This document shows, in pieces, positions 19,878 through 26,156 of a stretch of 26,156 nucleotides of DNA. The stretch is from FEN-1322 sp041663425 (lineage in GTDB: Bacteria > Omnitrophota > Gorgyraeia > 2-01-FULL-45-10), in contig JBAYMS010000018.1 of the NCBI GenBank assembly GCA_041663425.1, positions 1-26,156 of the forward strand, in the 5' to 3' direction. The notes under the pieces were generated by a model, which worked only from the letters and a program-made list of their open reading frames with translations, was not told where the DNA came from and searched no databases. The position numbers were made by a program, and so were the translations under genes. Position 1 is the stretch's first letter. Each line of letters starts with the position of its first letter.

Positions 19878-21314
19878 ATGAAAAGAATAATAGCTTTAAC
19901 AATAATGTTCGCACTTTTGCTTAGCTGCAGACCGATCGATGTTCTGAGCGATGGAACCAATGTTTCTATAAAGAAGCATGCAGCGGTTACCAAAGAAGCG
20001 GCCGCACCAGCTGCCTCCGTTATTCCTGCTGCTGCCGTGGTTTCGGCGATACCTCCGGCAAAGAGCGAGCTAAATACTCATACTTTGGCAATCATACCTT
20101 CTTATACTCTTGCGGATTGCTATCAGATGGCCCTTATACAAAGCGAAATAATTGCTATAAATACAGACCTTATTAAGGAAGCCGACGCACATTACCTGAT
20201 AGCCTTATCGGAAATATTACCGCACGTATCCTTTATTTCCACGGATTATCAGGAAACCATTCCTCCCGATAAGGGGACGACTTTGGGGACGCTGAAACCG
20301 CCGAAGCAGTCGACGAGAAATTTTAATGTTACCCAAACGCTCTTTAATGGTTTTAAGGCGATAGCTGCAATAAAAGGGTCAGGTTACGAAAAGAAACAGC
20401 GAGTTGACGAAAAGACCCGCGCTGAACAGCTTCTCCTAGTGGATGTTGCTAATGCATTCTATTTATTAAAAGAAAAACGGGACGATCTCCGGGTGCTGCG
20501 GAAAACCCGCAAAGCGCTATCGAATCGTGTAAAGGAGCTTATTGCGCGCGAAAAGCTCGGCAGGTCAAAGCCCAGCGAGGTTGTGAACGTAAAGGCTCAG
20601 CTTTATAGCGTTGAAGCTTCAATCGAATTGGCAAAGAGTCGCGAGATCACGGCGAGGCAGCTATTGGAGTTTCTCATCGGACAGCCGGTAGGGGAGCTAT
20701 CCGATGTTTATCCATTTCCTATAAAGATCAACTCAGAAGAATATTATGTTTCGAAAGCCGATTCCCGGCCCGATGTCCGCGCTTCAAAATTTGCGTGGCA
20801 GCTATCGAAGGAGAATATTACAGTTGTGGACAGCGGTTTTCTCCCAGAGGCAACGCTGGATGCCAACTACTATGTCCAGCGCACAGGTTTTTATGAAACT
20901 ACAGACTGGGATGTCGGCCTTACGGTAAATGTGCCTATATTTGAAGGGACGGAAGTTCTGGGGAAATCTAAAGCGGCGAATCTGCAGGCAGATGAGCGTA
21001 AAGAGGAATATAAACGGACAAGGCGTAAGGCGCCCTACGACATTAAAGATTCTTTTGTAAACCTCGTTGGTGCTATGGCCGTGCACGATGCTCTTAAAAA
21101 AGCTTACTCTGCCGCCAGGCTCAACTATTATTTGCAGAGAAAAGATTATGAACGCAGTCTCGTTAATAACCTTGATGTTTTAACGGCTATACAAACGCTG
21201 GAGGATGCTGAGAGAAATTATATCGCATCCCTATATGCGGCTAAACGCCAGTATTGGCAGCTGCGTGTGGCTGCAGGGCAGAGCGGAACGGAGAGCTTAG
21301 ATGAATCTTTCTGA
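19878..21314 (+). CDS. TolC/OprM-type outer-membrane efflux lipoprotein
   Basis: 478 residues. The N terminus (MKRIIALTIMFALLLSC) is a lipoprotein signal with a Leu-Leu-Ser-Cys lipobox. An Ala/Pro-rich linker of about 60 residues precedes the first outer-membrane-factor repeat (YTLADCYQMALIQSEIIAIN). The body is built of long helices with the typical TolC composition (LLVDVANAFYLLKEKRDDL, VVNVKAQLYSVEASIELA) and strands (ATLDANYYVQRT, DVGLTVNVPIFEGTEV). It should trimerise into the exit duct of a tripartite pump. The next gene, overlapping by 14 bases, is the RND transporter. No periplasmic adaptor gene lies between or beside them. Confidence 0.92.
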   Translation: MKRIIALTIMFALLLSCRPIDVLSDGTNVSIKKHAAVTKEAAAPAASVIPAAAVVSAIPPAKSELNTHTLAIIPSYTLADCYQMALIQSEIIAINTDLIKEADAHYLIALSEILPHVSFISTDYQETIPPDKGTTLGTLKPPKQSTRNFNVTQTLFNGFKAIAAIKGSGYEKKQRVDEKTRAEQLLLVDVANAFYLLKEKRDDLRVLRKTRKALSNRVKELIAREKLGRSKPSEVVNVKAQLYSVEASIELAKSREITARQLLEFLIGQPVGELSDVYPFPIKINSEEYYVSKADSRPDVRASKFAWQLSKENITVVDSGFLPEATLDANYYVQRTGFYETTDWDVGLTVNVPIFEGTEVLGKSKAANLQADERKEEYKRTRRKAPYDIKDSFVNLVGAMAVHDALKKAYSAARLNYYLQRKDYERSLVNNLDVLTAIQTLEDAERNYIASLYAAKRQYWQLRVAAGQSGTESLDESF

Positions 21315-24300
21315 CCTATCGATAAAAAATCCTGTATTCGCCTGGATGATGATGGCGGCTCTTGTAATATTTGGCATCATAAGCTATACCCGCTTAGGCG
21401 TGGGACAGCTTCCTGATATAGATTTTCCTATAGTTTCAATAAATCTGACGTGGGAGGGCGCTGCTCCCGAGGTAATGGAGACGGACGTAGTTGATATAGT
21501 AGAAGACTCGCTGATGAGCATACAGGGAGTACGCGAAGTCTCCTCGTCGATACGGCAAGGCTCGGCCACTGTAACGGTCGAATTTGACCTGAATAAAAAT
21601 ATCGATGTTGCAGTGCAGGATGTGCAGTCAAAGATAGATCAGGCGCAGAGATCTCTGCCAAAGGACCTCGATCCGGCGATCGTAACCAAAGTAAATCCGG
21701 AAGATCATCCGATAATAATGCTGGCCGTCTCTTCATCGACAATGCCGATGCGCGATATAATGACGTATGTCCAGGATCATCTGAAGAACCAGTTTGCCAC
21801 TATCGACGGTGTGGGTGATATATTTCTGGGCGGATTCGTAGACAGGAATCTGCGTATATGGGTGGATGCGAATAAACTGGAAGAGTATCAGCTTACCGTA
21901 CAGGATGTGGTAGACGCTGTTAAGGCGGAACACGAAGAAGTGCCTGCGGGAAGGATCGAGACGCCTGTAAAAGAATTTAACGTTCGGGTAATGGGCGAGG
22001 CGGTAACGACAAAAGAATTTGAAAATTTACTGATACCTAAAAGATCCGGCCAGCCGGTATTTAAGCCTATATATTTAAAAGAAGTGGCGACTATAGAAGA
22101 TGGCCTTGCCGACGTCAGGCGTATAGCCAGATCTAACGGGCGCATGTCGGTAGCTTTAGGTATCCGTAAACAGCGCGGTGCCAACGAAGTAGGCGTAGCG
22201 CATAAAGTAATAAAGAAACTGGAAGAGATAAGGAAATTTAAACCGAAGGATATAGATATAAGCGTCCGATACAACAGGACAAAGTTCAGCGAAGATTCGA
22301 TCCAGGAGCTGATATTCACCCTGATACTATCCGCTATTGTTACGTCGCTGGTCTGCTGGTTATTCTTAGGGTCGTGGAGCGCTACCGTTAATATATTGCT
22401 CGCTATTCCTACATCAGTTCTGGGAACATTTATAGTTATATATTTCCTGGGATTTACTCTAAACACATTTACAGTTCTGGGGCTCTCGCTCGCTATAGGT
22501 ATAGTTGTCGACGATGCTATCATGGTATTGGAGAATATTGTGCGTTACAGGGAGCGCGGTGTCGATAAAGTTGAGGCCGCCCGGCGCGGCGCCAGACAGA
22601 TCACATTTGCGGCTATAGCCGCGACAATAGCGCTGATAGCTATATTTCTCCCGGTCGCGTTTATGTACGGCATCATCGGAAAATTTTTCTTTCAATATGG
22701 TGTAACGATATCCGTTGCCGTTGCTTTATCGCTTCTGGAAGCGCTTACACTGGCTCCGATGAGGTGTTCGCAGTTTTTGGAGGTCGGTTCACGCAAAACG
22801 TTTATAGGCAAAGGCATAGACAATGGATTCAGAAATCTTGCAGTAGCGTATCATTGGCTGCTTAATAAGGCGCTTAAGGTGAGGATCCTTGTAATAGTAG
22901 GCGCATTGATATTTTTTGCCGCCTCTATATTATTCCTCATGAGTATGCGTAAAGAGTTCCTTCCGTCGCAGGACATGAGCATGCTTATGTGCCGGCTGCA
23001 GACGCCGGTAGGCTCGTCGATCATTCTCACAGACGAGAAATTTAAAAAGGCAGAAGAGTATCTTATGTCCAGGCCTGAGGTCGAAGGTTACTTCGCTCTC
23101 ATAGGCGGATTTGGCGGCGGAGAAGTGAATTCAGGCATGATGTTCATCACGCTGAAAGAGCCTAGGGACAGGCCTATAGTTGCGCCTGCTAAGCACTCGC
23201 TTACCCAGTCTGAAATGATAACTCTGCTAAGGACGGAGCTGAATAAAATACCTGACGCAAAAGTAACATTACAGGACCTGTCATTGTCCGGATTTTCGGC
23301 TCAGAGAGGTTTCCCTGTTGAGTTTTCGATACGAGGCCCTGATTGGGAAAAGTTATCTGAATATTCTGAGGACATCCGTAAGAAGATGGAAACATCAGGG
23401 CTGATGATAGACGTCGATACCGACTTTCTCGAAAAAATCCCGGAGATACGTGTTACGCCGGACAGGCAGAAGGCCGATGATAGGGGTGTGAGCGTATCTA
23501 ATATAGGAAGTGCGGTAAATGCGCTTATAGGCGGTGAGAGGATCGGTAAATACACCAAAGGCGGCCGGCGTTACGATGTAAGGGTCAGACTTATGCCTTC
23601 TCAGAGGACGGAGAATGAAGATATTGAAAAGCTCTGGGTATGGAATAACAGGAATGAGCTCGTCCAGCTTAAGAATGTTGTAAATATAACCGAAAAACCG
23701 ACGCCTCTTACTATAACGAGGCGTAATAGGGAGAGAGCTATCAGCATATTTGCTAACGTTGCTCCGGGCAAGTCTCAGACGGATGCGATAAAAGAAGTAG
23801 AGAAAATAGCTAAGAGCACGCTGCCTGAGGGGTATAAGGTTATATTCTCGGGAAGCACGCAGACGTTCAAAGAATCCTTCTCCAGCTTGATCCTGGCTTT
23901 TGCTCTCGGTATATTGATCGCGTATATGGTGCTCGCGTCACAATTTAACAGCTACCTGCATCCTTTGTCGGTATTATTTGCGCTGCCATTCAGTATTTCG
24001 GGAGCGTTCATAGCCCTTTGGCTATTTGGCCAGTCTATGAATATCTATAGTATGATAGGACTTATCCTTCTTATGGGTATAGTAAAGAAGAACTCCATAT
24101 TGCTGGTAGATTTTACGAACCAACAGAGGGAGAAGGGGCTGGAGGTGGGCCCCGCACTTCTCAAAGCTTGTCCTATCAGACTGCGCCCGATACTTATGAC
24201 GTCGGTTGCTACGATAGCGGCCGCTGTCCCGCCCGCCATGGCTATAGGCCCCGGGGCTGAGACGCGTATACCGATGGCTATTACTATCATAGGCGGTGTT

Positions 24301-24444
24301 ATAGTATCGACGGTATTCACGCTATTCGTTGTTCCCTGTGTGTATAGCTTATTCTCTAAGATCGAGAAGAAGCGTTATGATATTAAGTTTACCGAGCTCG
24401 ATGATAAGCTGGAAGGCGAATTGGCAGCAGAAGGTGATATTTAG
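21301..24444 (+). CDS. RND-family inner-membrane efflux transporter (AcrB/HAE1 type)
   Basis: 1047 residues, the normal length of HAE1 pumps. The first helix (FAWMMMAALVIFGIISYTRLG) is followed by the periplasmic porter domain beginning LPDIDFPIVSINLTWEGAAPEVMET. Helix 4 carries the proton-relay pair of Asp (LAIGIVVDDAIMVLENI) and helix 10 the matching Lys (LMGIVKKNSILLVDFTNQ). The C-terminal motif LRPILMTSVATIAAAVPPAM is conserved. It exports hydrophobic compounds using proton influx. It begins inside the outer-membrane factor gene and is under the MarR promoter. The porter domain contains no obvious heavy-metal (CusA-type) signature, and drug, solvent or lipid export is more likely. The cargo is unknown; a product of the nearby lipid cluster is only a speculation. 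Confidence 0.95.
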   Translation: MNLSDLSIKNPVFAWMMMAALVIFGIISYTRLGVGQLPDIDFPIVSINLTWEGAAPEVMETDVVDIVEDSLMSIQGVREVSSSIRQGSATVTVEFDLNKNIDVAVQDVQSKIDQAQRSLPKDLDPAIVTKVNPEDHPIIMLAVSSSTMPMRDIMTYVQDHLKNQFATIDGVGDIFLGGFVDRNLRIWVDANKLEEYQLTVQDVVDAVKAEHEEVPAGRIETPVKEFNVRVMGEAVTTKEFENLLIPKRSGQPVFKPIYLKEVATIEDGLADVRRIARSNGRMSVALGIRKQRGANEVGVAHKVIKKLEEIRKFKPKDIDISVRYNRTKFSEDSIQELIFTLILSAIVTSLVCWLFLGSWSATVNILLAIPTSVLGTFIVIYFLGFTLNTFTVLGLSLAIGIVVDDAIMVLENIVRYRERGVDKVEAARRGARQITFAAIAATIALIAIFLPVAFMYGIIGKFFFQYGVTISVAVALSLLEALTLAPMRCSQFLEVGSRKTFIGKGIDNGFRNLAVAYHWLLNKALKVRILVIVGALIFFAASILFLMSMRKEFLPSQDMSMLMCRLQTPVGSSIILTDEKFKKAEEYLMSRPEVEGYFALIGGFGGGEVNSGMMFITLKEPRDRPIVAPAKHSLTQSEMITLLRTELNKIPDAKVTLQDLSLSGFSAQRGFPVEFSIRGPDWEKLSEYSEDIRKKMETSGLMIDVDTDFLEKIPEIRVTPDRQKADDRGVSVSNIGSAVNALIGGERIGKYTKGGRRYDVRVRLMPSQRTENEDIEKLWVWNNRNELVQLKNVVNITEKPTPLTITRRNRERAISIFANVAPGKSQTDAIKEVEKIAKSTLPEGYKVIFSGSTQTFKESFSSLILAFALGILIAYMVLASQFNSYLHPLSVLFALPFSISGAFIALWLFGQSMNIYSMIGLILLMGIVKKNSILLVDFTNQQREKGLEVGPALLKACPIRLRPILMTSVATIAAAVPPAMAIGPGAETRIPMAITIIGGVIVSTVFTLFVVPCVYSLFSKIEKKRYDIKFTELDDKLEGELAAEGDI

Positions 24445-24461
24445 GAATAATCAAATTTTAG

Positions 24462-24490
24462 TTGACAAAAAGTGAAATAAATGATATCCT
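24462..24490 (+). promoter_or_regulatory. Promoter of the BNR-repeat gene
   Basis: TTGACA (24462-24467), a 17-base spacer and TATCCT (24485-24490), beginning 18 bases after the RND stop. It suggests the secreted protein is transcribed separately from the pump. The predicted start is near 24497. Confidence 0.6.
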
Positions 24491-24511
24491 CTCGTTCTAC
24501 AAAACGAGGGG
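24488..24511 (+). repeat. Inverted repeat joining the -10 box and the ribosome-binding site
   Basis: CCTCTCGTT (24488-24496) pairs with AACGAGGGG (24503-24511) over nine pairs, one of them G-T, around a six-base centre. The right arm is the GAGGGG ribosome-binding sequence. If transcription starts near 24497 the left arm is not in the RNA, and the repeat would act as DNA; from an upstream promoter it would hide the ribosome-binding site. Confidence 0.5.
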
Positions 24512-24519
24512 ATATTTTT

Positions 24520-26103
24520 ATGTTTACAAAGATTATTTATGCAATTGTTTTGACCATTGTCTTTACTGTAGTTGTTTACGCTCAGGAGATATATGTAGGT
24601 AAGGACGGCAACGTGAAAAATATTGAGACGCGCGCGATGATCATCGAAGACGGCGGAGCCTATCTGGCGACGCGAAGCGTTTTATACAGGATAAGCGACA
24701 TTGCTCAGGGCGATAGATGGGATGAAATCTTTTCGCTGCCGCCCGGAGAAAACGAGATCAACTCACTTGCCGGCAGAGGGAAGAGCCTTCTCTTGGGAAC
24801 GAAGCGCGGATTGTTCAGGACGGACGATGCCGGTAAAGTGTGGCGAAATGTATTTAGGACGATAATTCCAGAGAAAAATAACATTCTTTCCATAGAGATA
24901 TCAAAATACAATCCCAGAAAAGTTATTATCTGTACTGCCAAAGGCGTCTTTTTAAGCGAAGACTTTGGTGATAGATGGGATGATATAAGTGCAAATCTAA
25001 GGAATAAACGTATTACATCGGCGGCGTTAAATAAAGATTTAATCTATGCCGCTGGGGAGAGCGGACTTTATTCCAGGAAGCCCGGACAGCTTGCCTGGGA
25101 TAGGATTTACGTTAATAGCTCTGTCGAGGAAGGGGATGCGCCGGAAGAAACATCAGGTGCAGATAAAGTCGAAGAGTCGGGCGAGGGAGCTATAAGCTGT
25201 GTCAGCGTCAAAGACGCGAAGGTGTATCTGGGTAATGGCAAGCATATCGTTTATTCTGATGACCATGGTTTGAGTTGGAAATCATTTTCCTCGCTCGGCC
25301 TTTCAGGCGGAATAAATTATATACTGCCTTCGAGAATATCCGAGAAGATGTATTGCGCTACGACCAGAGGCGTGTATGAATTTGATAATGATAAAGGAAG
25401 TTGGAGTGAGCTTTACAAGGGGATGGATAAGACATTAAATGTGACCGGGCTTGTTTTCTACGGCGAAGGTGAAAAATTTCTATGGGCCCTTACAGAAAGA
25501 GGTTTGTATAAAATAGAGGCTGGTAGGTATTCGGGAGATCAATATATAGACATCGAAAGAAATCTTAAGACTCTGAAAATAATTTTTGATAATGAGCCGC
25601 CTTTGCGTGATCTACAGCAGGCTGCGATAAAACATTGTGATGTCAGCCCTGAAAAGATAAAAGAGTGGCACAGGGATTCCAGATTGAAAGCATTGGTGCC
25701 AAAAGTTTCCATAGGCATGGGGAATGATATCTCGTCTAATACTGAGATATATACAAGCGCTACCCGGGATTATGCTGTCCAGGGGCCGGAGGACTATTCA
25801 AACAATCTAGATTTCTCTGTATCGTGGGATCTGGGGAATCTCATCTGGAGCGACAGTCAGACTTCCATAGACGTGCGCTCCAGAATGAATACCCAGCTCA
25901 GAAATGACATCCTTGATGACCTCAGGCGTGTATATTATGAGCGTAAGCGCTTACAATTTGATCTGATAGCCTCTCCGCCTAAAGACTTAAGGTCAAGATT
26001 TGAGCGGGAGCTGCGCATCCAGGAGCTGACCCAGGCTATCGATGACCTGACAGGTAATTACCTGTCTAATAACGTACGGCAAGCGCAAAATGGCTTAAAC
26101 TAG
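24520..26103 (+). CDS. Secreted BNR/Asp-box repeat beta-propeller protein
   Basis: 527 residues beginning with a signal peptide (MFTKIIYAIVLTIVFTVVVYA). Residues 40 to about 350 hold repeated Asp-box turns, the mark of sialidase-like or photosynthesis-factor-like propellers: RTDDAGKVWRNV, SEDFGDRWDDIS and SDDHGLSWKSFS, each after a strand like GLLLGTKRGLF. A polar insert rich in Glu and Gly lies near 215-235. The C-terminal part (about 400-527) has a beta segment NNLDFSVSWDLGNLIW and then a long charged helix region (DDLRRVYYERKRLQFDL, FERELRIQELTQAIDDLTG), as in some outer-membrane-associated proteins. No catalytic sialidase residues were identified. Its ligand and partner are unknown. Start set by GAGGGG before ATG 24520. 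Confidence 0.8.
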   Translation: MFTKIIYAIVLTIVFTVVVYAQEIYVGKDGNVKNIETRAMIIEDGGAYLATRSVLYRISDIAQGDRWDEIFSLPPGENEINSLAGRGKSLLLGTKRGLFRTDDAGKVWRNVFRTIIPEKNNILSIEISKYNPRKVIICTAKGVFLSEDFGDRWDDISANLRNKRITSAALNKDLIYAAGESGLYSRKPGQLAWDRIYVNSSVEEGDAPEETSGADKVEESGEGAISCVSVKDAKVYLGNGKHIVYSDDHGLSWKSFSSLGLSGGINYILPSRISEKMYCATTRGVYEFDNDKGSWSELYKGMDKTLNVTGLVFYGEGEKFLWALTERGLYKIEAGRYSGDQYIDIERNLKTLKIIFDNEPPLRDLQQAAIKHCDVSPEKIKEWHRDSRLKALVPKVSIGMGNDISSNTEIYTSATRDYAVQGPEDYSNNLDFSVSWDLGNLIWSDSQTSIDVRSRMNTQLRNDILDDLRRVYYERKRLQFDLIASPPKDLRSRFERELRIQELTQAIDDLTGNYLSNNVRQAQNGLN

Positions 26104-26121
26104 ATTTTATTCACTTTTTTG

Positions 26122-26149
26122 TTGACAAAATCTTATATATACGTATACT
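26122..26149 (+). promoter_or_regulatory. Promoter at the window edge for a downstream gene
   Basis: TTGACA (26122-26127), a 16-base spacer and TATACT (26144-26149). It follows the BNR gene stop by about 20 bases and points to a gene beyond the window. Confidence 0.7.
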
Positions 26150-26156
26150 AATGATG

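Noticed and set aside
21888..22523. Minus-strand open frame of 211 codons
   Set aside because: Antisense shadow of the RND pump; Ser/Thr/Ile-rich as expected from the reverse of a membrane protein.
1..26156. Mobile element, CRISPR array, tRNA or rRNA
   Set aside because: Excisionase-like HTH genes are present, but no integrase, transposase, terminal repeats or att-like duplication was seen; no regularly spaced long repeats or RNA gene signatures were found by eye.

Overview
The window is bacterial chromosome, densely coded and almost entirely on the + strand; only one gene, an XRE-cupin regulator, is on the minus strand. An outer-membrane efflux factor with a lipobox, an RND pump and a periplasmic PDZ segment indicate a Gram-negative cell envelope. 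The gene style (bactofilin, several excisionase-type HTH proteins, LarB/LarC, GAF/HD-GYP, BNR propeller) fits an uncultured lineage such as Omnitrophota or another PVC-side phylum. That assignment is inferred from style and was not tested. No tRNA, rRNA, insertion sequence or CRISPR array was seen, and no gap longer than about 300 bases lacks a gene.

Region 1 (1-4893): the 3' end of an MgtC-family membrane protein, then a probable operon. It contains a bactofilin fused to an excisionase-type HTH, a second such HTH attached to a C-terminal membrane anchor, LarB, a LarC that runs without a stop into a signal-anchor/TPR/PDZ protein, and a small membrane HAMP protein. LarB and LarC belong to the nickel-pincer cofactor pathway; LarA and LarE are not in the window.

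Region 2 (4930-5267): a self-contained unit of promoter, 10-bp-phased GTAT repeats, a 65-residue BldC-like HTH protein and an intrinsic terminator.

Region 3 (5296-15864): an eleven-gene, tightly overlapping run that is the most interesting part. It encodes FabZ, a ketosynthase homologue that keeps Cys but has lost both catalytic His (chain-length-factor-like), FabG, an ICMT-type membrane methyltransferase, a divergent acyl-ACP-reductase-like protein, a dedicated ACP, a complete FabF-type ketosynthase, a SAM methyltransferase and a CrtI-type FAD oxidoreductase. A 7TM-GAF histidine kinase and a response regulator follow with 4-base overlaps. I read it as a specialised type II fatty-acid/polyketide pathway making a desaturated, probably methylated lipid or polyene. 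The product is unknown. Much of it is visibly AT-richer than its flanks, and the shift back seems to occur inside the kinase gene.

Region 4 (15925-19310): a second receiver protein, a GAF/HD-GYP protein ending at a strong terminator, a small unknown protein, the XRE-cupin regulator with an operator-like palindrome, and a PilZ protein. HD-GYP and PilZ suggest local cyclic-di-GMP signalling.

Region 5 (19344-26156): a MarR repressor whose promoter holds a 31-bp near-perfect palindrome, an outer-membrane efflux lipoprotein and an RND pump, with no membrane-fusion protein. Then comes a secreted BNR-repeat protein under its own promoter, and a further promoter at the window edge. Five promoters in the window share a TATACT -10 and a 16-bp spacer.
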